A DNA stretch of 64,000 bases from Proteles cristata cristata (taxonomy: Eukaryota > Chordata > Mammalia > Carnivora > Hyaenidae), in contig JAESUZ010003377.1 in NCBI GenBank assembly GCA_017311185.1, forward strand, positions 682,001-746,000, in the 5' to 3' direction. Positions within the stretch are counted from its first letter, which is position 1, and each line of letters begins with the position of its first letter. The notes under the pieces were generated by a model that saw nothing but the letters and a program-made list of their open reading frames with translations, made no database searches and was not told the origin of the DNA. Positions 11,721-24,600 of this stretch are shown here, in pieces. A program made the translations under genes and the position numbers.

Positions 11721-14700
11721 GTAATCCCAGAAAATCCCATTCGAAACGATGCTGATTCCGGCTGCAATCCCAGAGTGAACTCGAATCTTAGCCAGGTGAC
11801 CCAATCTGCTCGACAGAGGTCCCCGTGGGGACGATGCGCTGGCTCTGCGGGCCACGCACTCTGTGCCACAACCACCAAGTCTACCGGCGTGCAGCGAAAG
11901 CGGCAGAAACGTGTGGGCGCCGACGGGCACGGCTCAGTCCGGCGCGACTTCTCTCACAAAGGCAGGCGGCCCACGAGCCAGTCTGCCAAGTGCTGTTTTA
12001 GGAGATTCTCTTACGAACAGATAATGAAGTATAGTTTTGTTCTGCTGTACGTGAGTCCCACGCACGCTTCTATCCCCAAGACGTGCAAACACCAGAAGGG
12101 TTATCCCCCACCCCCTGCCGTGGGAGCCGCGGGCAGCCGAGCCTCCTGCTGTGGGGGCGCAGGAGCCCCAGGAACCTGCCTCAGTGCACGGTCGTTCGCT
12201 AACTGCCTCCTGGGGGGTGTAAGGAGGCCCTTCTCCAGATTCGCAGAGCATCACCGCACGCCGTCCTGTCCAGCCCTGCTGGCCCGCACCCCGGGATTTG
12301 CCCCTTATCCTGAGGTAAGTTTCTTTTTTCTCTCTCTTTTTTTTTTTAAATGTTTTATTTATTTCTAGGAGAGAGAGAGACAGCGTGAGCAGGGGAGGGT
12401 CAGAGAGAGGGAGTCACAGACTGAAATAGGCTCCAGGCTCTGAGCTGGCAGTCAGCACAGAGCCCAACGCGGGGCTCGAACCCATGAACCGCGAGATTAT
12501 GACCCAAGCGAAAGTCGGACGCTCAACCGACTAAGCCACCCAGGCGCCCCCCCTGGGGTAAGTTTCTATTTCTCAGAGAAGCCTCTCCACAGAGCCCCCA
12601 CCCGGACTCAACGACCCCGGCCGCAGCCGCCACCAGTGACCTCTGGCCACCCTGGGGCTCCAGCACCAGCTCTGGGCGCTGGCCCCGGCCCCCCAGGGAG
12701 GCCCGCCCCCGTCCCTGACTGCCCTTCCCTCCAGGCCACGAGGACAGACCCTGGGTCTTGTTTGCCAGGGATTCCCAGAACCTGTCCTATCGCGTGCATG
12801 GGAACCCTCGGGGTTCCGTGTGCCACCCTCCAGCACACACTCGGCCCCCAGACCTACTGAGAGCCTCAGCCTGGGCCGAGCCCTCTCCTTCAGTGTCGTC
12901 ACAGTTCGTGGTACAAACACATGCAGACGCGCTGACGGCAAAGAACAGGCTAAGGCTTCTCCCCTCCACACGGAGAGAGAGGACCCCGACCTGGAACCCA
13001 GGCTGATGAAAGTGAGGAGGGGGAGGCGCCGTGCGGTCCGTCACCATGGTCACAGCACCTGCCGCTCCCAGCTGTGGCCCCCCCCAAGTGCCGCTCGCCA
13101 CCACGTCAGCGATGGATGGCTGCGCAAGCTCAGGAGTGGCCCATGGCTTAGCGCCCCGGAACACAGAAGTGTGGACAGGTGTGCAGACACCCAGAACACG
13201 GAGGTGTGGACGGGTGTGCAGAGCCCCGCGGAACACGGAGGTGTGGACAGGTGTGCAGAGCCCCCCGGAAACCGGAGGTGTGGACAGGTGTGCAGAGCCC
13301 CCCGGAACACGGAGGTGTGGACGGGTGTGCAGAGCCCCCCGGAACACGGAGGTGTGGACAGGTGTGCAGAGCCCCCCGGAACACGGAGGTGTGGACAGGT
13401 GTGCAGAGTCCCCCGGAACACGGAGGTGTGGACAGGTGTGCAGAGCCTCCCCGGAACACGGAGGTGGGACAGGTGTGCAGAGCCCCGGAACACGGAGGTG
13501 TGGACAGGTGCAGAGCCCCCGGAACACGGAGGTGTGACAGGTGTGCAGACACCCAGAACACGGAGGTGTGGACAGGTGTGCAGAGCCCCGGAACACGGAG
13601 GTGTGGACGTGTGTGCAGAGCCCCCCGAAATACTGAGGTGTGGACAGGTGGAGAGCCTGAACACGGAGGTGTGGACAGGTGTGCAGAGCCCCGAGCCTGA
13701 CGGAGGTGGACAGGTGCAGAGCCCCCCGAACACGGAGGTGTGGACAGGTGTGCAGAGCCCCGGAAACACTGGGAGGTGTGGACAGGTGTGCAGAGCCCCC
13801 GGAACACGGAGGTGTGGACGGGTGGTGCAGAGGCCCCGGAACACGGGAGGCGTGACAGGTGCAGAGCCCCGAACAAGGAGGTGTGGACAGGTGTGCAGAG
13901 CCCCCCGAACACGGAGGTGCGGACGGGGTGTGCAGAGCCCCGGAACACGGAGGTGTGGACAGGTGTGCAGAGCCCCCGGAAGAATGGCTGAGGTGCGGAC
14001 GGGTGTGCAGAGCCTGAACACGGAGGTGTGGACGGGTGTGCAGAGCCCCGGAACACGGAGGTGCGGACGGCAGAGCCCCGAACACGGAGGTGCGGACGGG
14101 TGTGTGCAGGAGCCCCCCGAACACGGAGGTGTGGACAGGTGTGCAGAGCCCCCCGGAACACGGAGGTGTGGACGGGTGTGCAGAGCCCCCCGGAACACGG
14201 AGGTGTGGACGGGTGTGCAGAGCCCCCCGGAACACGGAGGTGTGGACGGGTGTGCAGAGCCCCCGGAACAGACGGGAGGTGTGGACGGGTGTGCAGAGCC
14301 CCCGGAACACGGGAGGGACAGGAGTGCAGAGCCCTGAACACGGAGGTGGACAGTGTGCAGAGCCCCCCGGAACACGGAGGGTGGACAGGTGTGCAGAGCC
14401 CCCGGAACACGGAGGTGTGGACAGTGTGCAGAGCCCCCGAACACGGAGGTGGACGGTGTGCAGAGCGCCCGGAACACGGAGGTGTGGACGGGTGTGCAGA
14501 GCCCCGAACACCGGAGGTGTGGACGGGTGCAGAGCCCCCGGAACACGGAGGTGGATGGTGTGCAGAGCTCGAACACGGAGGGGTGTGACTTTGCAGCAGA
14601 GCCCCGGAACACGGAGGTGTGGACGGGTGTGCAGAGCCCCGGAACACGGAGGTGTGGACAGGTGTGCAGAGCGCCCGGAACACGGAGGTGTGGACGGGTG

Positions 14701-17700
14701 TGCAGAGCCCCCCGGAACACGGAGGTGTGGACGGGTGTGCAGAGCCCCCCGGAACACGGAGGTGTGGACGGGTGTGCAGAGCCCCCCGGAACACGGAGGT
14801 GTGGACAGGTGTGCAGAGCCCCCCGGAACACGGAGGTGTGGACAGGTGTGCAGAGCCCCCCGGAACACGGAGGTGTGGACGGGTGTGCAGAGCCCCCCGG
14901 AAAAGGAGGCACCTGCACCCGGCCCTCCCGCAGGCCTGGGAAGCTGCCGGCGTGCCGCACGCCCCCGTGGCACGCGCACAGGCTACCCGCACACTCTCCA
15001 CCGGGAACAGCAGAGGAAGGGACGAAGGCACGGCAAATCTCACGGAATTTATAAACAGCGCCGCATCTACGCCCCATGTGGCTCAGAGACGGGCCACGGG
15101 GCCAGGGACCCTCTGCTTCTGTGCTTCACAACTGCAAAGTTCCAGTGCAAACAAGAAACATAGGCTGTGTTTACAGACACACACAAATCAGTGAGGATTA
15201 TCTTCATTCAGGGAAAGACAAAACCTGGGGCGAGTCGAGGAAGCTGTGCAAACTCTGAGGGTCAACACCGACGTGCATGAAGGAAACAGAGCCTCTCACC
15301 GGTGACGCGTGAGAGAACGAGCACCAGGTGGCGGGAGAGCGTGCAGACCAGCCGCCAAGGCCCGCTGCTACGACTGCCTGGTGTGACAGCCACACGGAGG
15401 GAAGTGGCCCAGGGAATCCGAGTCAGAATCACTTATTTGTTTCTTCGACACAAATCTACCTAGAAAGGAGTATGGAAATTAGGTCCCCCCGCCAGGCATC
15501 CTGAAGGAAGGACCCTCAGAGTGGGGCACCCCACTCACCGCTGCTTCCGAGTGGCTCAGAGACTGTGAGTCGGGGCAAGGAGCAGGGGTGCGCCCGGATG
15601 CACGAGGGGCAGGGCCGTGCCTGGATCCAGCCTGACTCCCCTTTGCTTCCCCTACAACACTTAGCCCCCTCAACGCCCACAGAATAAAGCACAAGCCTTA
15701 TCCTGTGCAGGGGGCTCCGCACCCCACAGACCACCATCCTCTATCTCCCCAGCCTCAGGTCTGACCCCATCCACACCCTGCCACCCCGGGTCCCCGCCCA
15801 CGCGGCACCCCCAACCTGACGGCCCCTCCCTCATCAGGTGGGCTCCTGTACCCCCTTCCTGTCTCAGGAGCCCCCCTCAACCCCATTCACCTTTCCCTGA
15901 TCTGCCGAGGGGCCCTCCTCTTTGGGGCTCATGACAAGTATGTCCCGCAGTCATGTGACCGTTCACGCCAGGCCTTCCTCAAGTCAAAGACCCGTGTTCC
16001 TGGGACGCCCAGCCCCCGGCGTCACCCCTAAGCACACAGTAGGCAACGAAGACACGCTTAGTGAATATCGAGTACACTCACTCCCGGCCGTCCGTGGTGG
16101 CTCTTTCACTCTGTGCCCTTGAAGCCTGGGGCCCCGGGAGCTCCGTCCATCCTGCCTACTCTCCGTGGTCAGTGCCAGTGACACCCCTTCTCCACAGTGG
16201 CCCCACATCGCTCCTCACCAGCACGTTCAAGGAGGTCTGGGGCGCGCCGTCGACGGGCGGGCCATCTTCTGTCACGGACAGTCCCGGCTTCTACCGCACA
16301 GCTGGGTGAGCCAGGGACGGGGGCCAGTCTCTGTTGGCGGTCACGCACCGTGTGGGCGAGCAAGGGCAGGCAGAGGCAGGCGCCCCGGGGAGCCCACGTG
16401 GCTGTGCAAGGCGCCCCTTGGATGAGCTCTGACATCGGGAACCCGCGCCGAAGCCACAGAAAGCGGAGAAGAGCCAAAGCAGCAGGGCGAGGGCGGCTGA
16501 GGGCGTGGGCTGCATCCCGCTCAGGTTTGCTGCCCGGGCCGGGGCTGCTTTCATCCACTCACTCATTCCTCAAACAGCGGAGTGTTTCCCGGGGGCCGGG
16601 GGGCCCTTCTCTCGTGGCGTTTACATCATCGTGGATCGGAGAAAGCCCAGGGAGGGCCAGGATCTGGGGGGACAGTGCAGCGACCCAGGTACCAGGTGGC
16701 TTCCCGGGAAAGGTCTGACAGCACGGCCTGTGGGCTAGGACCCCAGGGACGCGGCCGCCGTCCACCTGATGCTGTGGGCAGAGCTCCAGCCTGAGGCAGG
16801 GCCTGGGCCCACTCGACGGCCCTCCCCGTTCTCATTTCATTCCGGGCTCCTTCCCATCTCCCTGCAAACCCACTGTCCCAAACCTCCCCCCTTTCCAATT
16901 CGTTCACTCAGTTTCCTGACCAAGGACTCAAAACTGAACAGAAGATCATCTTCAGAAAGCAAGGGGTGGAGGCGGGGTGGCCGGGTGGGACGGGGCGTGG
17001 CCGGGTGGGACGCGTGGCCGGGTGGGACTGGGGCTGGGGTGGGACTGAGGCCGGGTGGGACGTGGCGTGGCCAGGGTGGGCGCGGCGGCTTCGGGTGGTA
17101 CTGGGGCCGGGTGGGACTTGGCGGTCAGTGGGACGTGGAAAGGGCTTGTGTGGACTGGGGCTGGGGTGGGACTGAGGCCGGGTGGGACGGGGCGTGGCCG
17201 GGTGGGACGCGCGTGGCCATACGGTGGGACTGGGGCCGGGGTGGGAGACTGAGGCCGGGTGGACGTGGCGTGGCCGGGTGGGACGCTGCAAGCCGGGGTG
17301 GGACGCGGCGTGGCCGGGGTGGGACTGGGGCTGGGGTGGGACTGAGGCCGGGGTGGGACGCGGCGTGGCCGGGGTGGGACGGGAGGAAGGCCGGCTCACG
17401 GCGGCCGAGGCCGCAGGAAACCAGGGCTCCGTGATGTGAGCACCGGGAGAAGTGAATCCCGACCCCCGGGCCCCCGTACACGCTGGGCCGAATCGGCCTG
17501 TGGCGTCCGGGGGTCTGGCCCACATGCAGATCCACCCACTCTCCAGAAGGTGACGGGCTCAGTCCAGGGCCCGCGCGAGGGAAACCCCGTGCTGGGCCAG
17601 CGCTCCTGCCCCCCATCGCTCCCACAGACGAACCAGGGACGGCCCCCCAAACCTGTGCTGTCAGAGAAGCCCCTCCCCCATCACTTAAGTCTGAAAAGAC

Positions 17701-18596
17701 CTGAAACGAAGAAACGGGATAGACAAGCCGCCTCCTCGGTCTTTATTTTCCCACAGCTGGGAAGGGCTGCTCTCACTGTCATTTTCCCCCTGCCCTTTCG
17801 AGGGCAGTGTTTTTTAGGCTGCAGTGAACGAACTGAACGAACGATCAAAACTATCGATGTGCCATGAATGCACCTGATTCTAGAACCGATGGCAAATCCC
17901 AGCCCCCCAGCCTCCAAGATCTAACCCTAACCTGCCGAGATCGACACCTCCGGTTCCCATCCCTTCTGGACGATGCTCGGTTCTCCCTCTGCTGCACACG
18001 CCTGGCAGTTTGTACTCCCGCGAGCGCCGTCAGGCTGCGACTGTGTGCCTCCCACTCCCGAGAGCCGAGTGCACCACGGATGGACCTCAGCGCCGCACGC
18101 ACCGGTGTCAGCTCGTGCCTGCGACACACACACCCGGCTCGGCCATTCCCAGAGGCCCTCACAGGGCACGGCAGCTGCTGTGGAGGGGCCGGGTAGCGCT
18201 GCGGAGACTCACATCGTACAACAGTCAGGAGGCGAGAAGGCTGTGCGGAGCCTGGGGGAGCTCGGAACGCCGAGGCCAGATCACAGGGGTCAGTGACGTG
18301 TCCTACTGGGAAGTTGGGGGAGGGCACGCTTCCTCCTCAGAGAGAACGTCCCGCACAGATTCGAGGCGGGAACGTTATCAAGTTCCTCCAAGTCAGCTAC
18401 TCCAAGACAGGCCACCGGACGCAAAGGGCGGTGGGTGGGGGGCGGGACCCGGGCCGAGGAGGCCGTGCAAGGCCCAGCGAGTGCGTTCCCCTCCGCCGAT
18501 GCCCCGGGTGCGCCCTGCCCAGCCTCCCCGCCTTCCGCTTCTCAGATCGCACTTCCCAGAGGCCGTCCTCAGTCCCTACTGACTCACTCATGCTCA

Positions 18597-18643
<47 letters not shown>

Positions 18644-21600
18644 GAGACAGAGGAAGCAGCGAGCAAGCCTCCAGGAGAAGAAAACTCAATATTAAGTCGG
18701 GCTTCGGGGCGGCAGTTCTGAAAACTTCGGAGTCACCCCCAGGTCCTGTTGGGGGTGAGACCTTCTCCCACAGGATCGGAACAGAGGGGACTGGAGGGCG
18801 AGCCTCCCTGTGCCCCCCAAGGGGCTCGCAAACCCAGCGGGAAGCCACCCGATCGGGGCTCTGGAGCTGCCTGGCGGGGGGAGGGTCGCTACAGAAGCAC
18901 CATCTGCAGGTGCCCGTGCAGGTCTCTCGGGGAGCAAAGAGGAGCCCAGACGCCGGCCCAGCGATTCACGGAACCCGCGCCCGGGCGCGTGGGGAGAAGG
19001 CGGTAAGACTGGACCTGGCCCCCAAGCACCCCCCTCTCCCCCGCCCGCCGGGCACTTACCATCATGAGCTCCTTCTGGAAGGACTTTCGCTCTTTGTTCT
19101 CGGCGTTGTTACAATCCTCCTTGAGTTTCTCCAGCACGGACGCCACCCGCTCGGGCTCGCTGTCCAGCTCCGAGCGGCAGAAGAAGGTGAGCGGCAGGTC
19201 CCCGTAGCCCAAGGCGTCGGCGAAGGAGCGCCAGCTGCTGATGTTCTCCATGAGCAAGGTCCTGACGGAGGCGTAGATGTAGGTGAGGAACTTACAGGGC
19301 CGCAGGATCTGCTCCAGCAGCACCGAGGTGCTCAGCTCGGGCCCCGACAGGAGGCTCGGCCGGGCCCTGCCCACCACCAGCACGTTCTTGGCGTGCACGA
19401 GGCCGACCCTGCCCTGGTGGTAGCCGATGTACCACTCCTTGGTCCACAGCTGCCCCTTCAGGCGGATCTTCTCCTCGCTGAGCAGCGCGACGCCGTCGCC
19501 CTTCCTGTACTCCAGCAGGTAATGGTTCTTGCTCTGCCGCACCACGGTCTTGAGCAGCTTGCCGAACTTGAGGCTGGACACCGGGCGGTCCTGGAACGTC
19601 GGGTATTTGGTGGTGGCCGCGAACGGGGACAAGATGATCTTCCCGACCTCGTTCTTCTTGAGAAAGCGTCTCTGCCCCGAGGGCTTGATGGCACTTTTCG
19701 GGGGCGGCTGCGGGGTCTGCACACAAAACTGGGTCAGGATGGCCTCCTGGTCGCCTTTCACCTGGACCCGCAGGGTGAAGTCGGACAGCTCGCGGGGGTC
19801 CTGGCAGGTGATGGGGAAGATGAGGCGGCTCACCTTGCCCAGCTTCATCTGGAAGCCCCTCACCACCTTGGCCTGCTCGCTGGCCTTGACCTCGTAGTTG
19901 GTCATGTTGGAAAACACGCAGACGTGGAGATCCTGAGGCCGGGGCAAGACGAACTGGTGCTTGCCCCAGAGCTGCAGGGCCACGGGGGCTGGGCTGGGGG
20001 CCTGGCGCGTGACCTCGCTGACCAGCAGCGTCTTTGGGGCGCAGTCATGCCCGAAAATGGTCACCACGGTCTTGAAGGACGGGTGAATGTGTTTGGGGCC
20101 ATAGAGCCCCACGGTGACCTTCTTGTGGATGAAGTCCCACACCGTGGAAGGGTAGAGAATGTTGGGGCCGTGGGCCACAATGGCCAGGTACATGCAGGGC
20201 TCCAGGTTGTCCAGCTGCACCTGGACCGTGTCCCCGTAGCTGTAGGTGAGCGGGACCGGGACGTAGGGCCCTTCCTTCAGGTCGCTCCTCAGGCACTGGA
20301 GACCCACTGTGCTTTTGCTGAAAATGTCATTTTTCACCTCAGCGGACACTTTCATCTCCACGATGATAAACGTGTTTACCTCCAAGGTGCTCAGCTTCAC
20401 CTCCAGCACGGGGCTGACGCTGCTGCACCTGTCGCTGTTGAGCTCGAGCGGGGGGTCCAGCAGGGCCTTCATGGAGATCTGCTGCGTCTCCCCGGGGCCC
20501 ACGTGGCCCTCGGGCACGTGGATGCTGATGCCGGTGTCGGGCAGCTGCACGGCGCCCCCCGACCTGTCCAGCTTGCACGCGATGCTCGTCTCCACCGCCT
20601 GGGTCTGGCCCCACCCGGGGCTCTGGCCCAGCAGGTCCAGATCGTGGCAAGACCGGGCCAGCTTCCGGTGGCTCAGCCAGGCGGCGCGGAAGTCCTCCCG
20701 GCTCTGGAACTGCTCCGGGGCCGGGGACTTCAGGCCCGTGAAGAAGCCCGAGGAGTCAGGGGCGTCCGACTTGGCCTGGAGGACGGACAGTTCCGACAGG
20801 CTGTAGGAGCGCTTGCTTCTGAAGAAGGGGTTGTCCCGCTTGCCCGCCGCCTCTGCCTGGAGGCGGCTTGCAGCCGGCAGCTCGTCAAAGATGTTGCCGA
20901 CGCTGTTGGTGGTCGCCGAGCTGGACTCGGTGAATGAGGACGTGCCTGTGTCAAAGAGGAGCAAGTCCACGGTGCTCTTGGGGGCCGGCTCGTCGAAGCT
21001 GGGCATCCCCGGGGCGCCCCCGTTCAGAAACGGGTTCGTCTGGGCCCCGCTCCAGAAAGGGTTGTTACTGTAGGTCTTGGCCGGAGCCCTGTCCTCCGTC
21101 CATCCCCCGAGCAGGTCCAACTCCTTGGCCACCTCGTCCGGGCTGTCCGGAAGGTTGTCGATCACCCCGCTGTCGCTCAGGGTGGAGTTCCGGTAGTTCA
21201 AGGGCTGCACGTAGGAGGAGGGGATGTAGCCCATCTCCGTGGTGTTGTGTGCGTACCACCACTCGCCGCCGGACGCGTCCAGCACGTAGAGGTGGTCGCC
21301 CTTGGAGAACTTGAGGGTGGTGAAGTTGGCTGGGTGGTAGTCCTTGATGGCAACCACTTCCTTTGCATTTCCGAAAGGGGGGGGATTGTCTCCTAGCAAG
21401 GCACTGGGAGAAGGCACTGCATAAAACACAAAGGAACAGGTGAGGGCGAGGCCCACGGGCACCGCGGAGCACTGAGCGGACCCAGGGAGGAGGGAGAGCG
21501 CTCTTGGCAACGAGCCCCAGGGCACTGTGCTGACGGCCTAGCGCCAGCACCGCTGTCCCAGCCCACTCGGCGCACAGGCGGGAGGGTTCGCACACCCCCG

Positions 21601-24600
21601 TTTCCACGGGATTGCTAAAACGCCATCTCATTTTTTTTTTTTTTAAATTTTTTAATGTTTTATTTATTTTTAGGAGAGAGAGAGACACAGCGTGAGCAGG
21701 GGAGGGTCAGAGAGAGAGGGAGTCACAGGCTGAAACAGGCTCCAGGGTCTGAGCTGGCAGTCAGCACAGAGCCCGACGCGGGGCTCGAACCCACGAACCA
21801 CGAGATCATGACCTAAGCGAAAGTCGGACGCTTAACCGACTAAGCCACCCACCACCACGCCCCACGCCATCTCATTTTTAAACATTTTCTAAGTTTTAAC
21901 GGTTTTATTCTTAAGTAATCTCTACACCCGGCATGGGGCTTGAACTCACAACCCTGAGATCAAGAATCACAGGCTCCACTGACCGAGCCAGCCGGGCACC
22001 CCCGATGTCTTCTGATTTGGGCCAGAGTTTTCTTTATGTAACGAACTTACCGGAGCTGCCACCGGATAGAGAGAGAAGCTGAACGTCACTGACTGAAAAC
22101 CTGTGACGTTCTGAGTGGGGCGACCCCCAGCCTGGAGCCAGGGTCAGGAGATGACCCGTGTTCGTGGGCTGCAACACAGACACGTGACTGGGGAGAAGGT
22201 TCCCCTGACAAGTAGGCGTGTCTCTTACATTTCCAAGCTGAACTCATTCTTCCTCAAAGACTTTTGAGGGGCGCCTGGTTGGCTCAGCCGGTTAAGCGTC
22301 TGACTTCAGCTCAAGTCATGATGTCACGGTTCATGGGTTCGAGCCCCGCATCGGGCTCTGGGCTGGCAGTGCAGAGCCTGCTTGGGATTCTGTCTCTCTG
22401 CCCCTCCCCTGCTCATGCTCTCTGTCTCTCTCAAAATAAATAACCTTCAAATAAAGTAAAAAAAGACTTTTGAGGCCAGTGTCTCCCAGCCTCCTTTAAA
22501 GGATCCTTCAAAATGACAGCTTGGAAAGGGGCTCTCCCGCACGCCTTGAAAATGAAAAATGTATGTCCCCCGTCATTCACGTTATCCCCGAGCAAGCGTT
22601 TACAGCTGAAAGACCCCAACTCGTGCAACAGTGACTCAAGCTAATTTTGGGTTCACGGCGTTCAACTATATGTGTTCCCGAAGTAGAGAGCAATGGGGAC
22701 GGCTAAGGTCAGCTCAACGAGGGGTGTGCGCTTGGAAAAATATCGGATAATGAAATACCTAGGTGTTTTCTCTCTCTCCCTTACACGACAAAGTATATCC
22801 AAAGGACGAGGCAAGCTCTTTCTGAACGAAAGAAGCCCCCCGACCCCCAACTGTGCCTTGTTTCACAGGGTTTAGGGGATATTCTGGCTTCCTGTAAGAA
22901 ACGACATTCAGAAAGGACCGTACTTTTTAGTGGAACTCCACCCACGTCTTCTTTAATACATGATTAAGTCAATAAGCATTCTATTCTACCAAACTGGCCC
23001 TCCAAAAAAAAGTCTTCTGCCCGCTTCCCTTTCCTTTGAAAAGAAATGATGGAAATGGAATTGTATTTCCTTAGCAAAGTCTGGGGAAAGAAAGCAGGAA
23101 GTTTCTGTTTGTTTCCATGGGCCAAGTTAGAGAGATAAGCTTGGGAGAAAGCTCACCTGGGCCGTGAAGGCTGTCGCCTCCTGCCCTCTGTGTGGGGCTG
23201 TCGGGGAGAATCTGGCCCTGGGTTCCCTGGCCAGGGGCTTCAGTCCAGGCCTCAGAGCCCCAGAGTCTTTCTCAACGGGCCCTGGCGAAGGGAACGTTCT
23301 GATGATGTGCCTAGCATAATGGTGCCTCGCCTACGGCAAGGATACACAAACCGTTATGTTAAAGGAGACACCTTTGCCGTCCCTCCTAATTTTATTTTCT
23401 CCGTAGCACTTATCATTAACCAATATACCATGTATATATATTTTTAGGGGGTGCTGCATGGCCCCATTGGGGTGGAAGCTCCGTAGGGGCTGTCTTGCTC
23501 ACAGGGGCATTCCCGGAAGCCAACCTGTCACATGGCAGGTGTTCAACAAATATTCGTGGAATGAATGCTCACTTTACATGCACACAACAGAGAGGCCATA
23601 TTCATGGTCAAGGTGTCGGCCAAAGGCAAAGCCAGAGCTCTCCTTGGCTGTGCCCTGCTATAAAATCACCCCAAAGAGAAATCCGTTAACAGTGAAGGGA
23701 GGGGAGTGAATAAACACAGGAAAGGGAAAGAGAAGGACTTTGAGGGAGAGGTGGGGGGCGGGTCAGGCTGGGGTCAGGTGACATCGGCACACCTCGCTTG
23801 CTTTGTTTTCCAGCCCCGCCTCCTGTAATAGAAACCGATTTTTTCTTTCCTTGACACATCTAATGAAAATGTCACATAAAAATTAAAACCAAATAAAAAT
23901 TAGAGAGCTTGCCAGCTATTAAAATCTTGTTAGCGTCCCTCAGAAGTTATATCCCCATTATGTTCCCCAGAACAATTCCCTCAGAGCGATATTTTTGAAA
24001 TTAAAAACCAAAGCCATTAAGCAGGCTTTGTCTACAGCCTAAGAAAACGTATCAACGCAAATGCTCACTCTGGTTTCACCAGACTGAAGAATAAAAATGG
24101 TTTCACTTAAAATTCCAAGCACTCTCCTTAGCAGAGAAGCAATGACATATTTCAGTCACGGATCAGGCTCATCCGATGGGAAACGGTGATTCTTCCAAGG
24201 AAATGGACTGTGGTGTGAGCTCCTGGCAGACCGGTCCCGCCATCGTGGTCCCACCATCGTCACCCGTCACAGAGCGCCCGGGGACACCCGGCGGGGCGCC
24301 TATCCAATCAAATGCAGGAGAATCCCTATCGAATCCCATCTTAATGAATTCCGGAAACGCTGCTTAGATTCACAGCTATCCTTGATTTTAATAACAACAA
24401 CAACAAAAAAAGTCCCTGAGTGTCAGGAGGTTCAGAGCACTACATAATCCATTTCTTACCCCTCCACCTCAGTTCCTGTGCAGGCAGAACGTTGATCAGG
24501 GGGCGGAGGATTTCACAACGGACACATTGGCTGAGATGCATTCCCACCCTGCAGCCTGTCTACCCTGGGGATGTGGGGGGGGCCACCCGCTGCCCTTGGG

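Larger units (their letters stand above)
8724..19059 (-). other. SH3BP4 intron between coding exons 2 and 3
   Basis: A 10.3-kb GT-AG intron. It holds three SINEs (10145-10363, 10507-10705, 12325-12551), an AC microsatellite (11673), the 37-bp minisatellite (13152-14902), a G-rich minisatellite (16966-17385), a TC/AC microsatellite (18595) and MIR/L2 relics. Stretches 8.8-10.1, 15.0-16.9 and 17.4-18.6 kb are GC-rich sequence in which I recognise nothing else firm; 8920-8990 resembles the 5' part of the LTR family seen at 58925. Confidence 0.9.

Noticed and set aside
12787..14979. Very long open frames (730, 675, 631 codons minus; 505, 375 codons plus) over 13-15 kb
   Set aside because: They are translations of the 37-bp minisatellite. 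All frames on both strands are open because the unit lacks stops and frame-shifting indels merely move between equivalent frames. No family resemblance, and the region is intronic.
16769..17434. 221-codon plus and 205-codon minus frames
   Set aside because: Low-complexity Gly/Trp/Arg- or Pro/His/Ser-rich products of the G-rich minisatellite.
18910..20937. 675-codon plus-strand open frame
   Set aside because: Antisense shadow of the GC-rich SH3BP4 exon; codon bias of the real gene leaves the opposite strand open.
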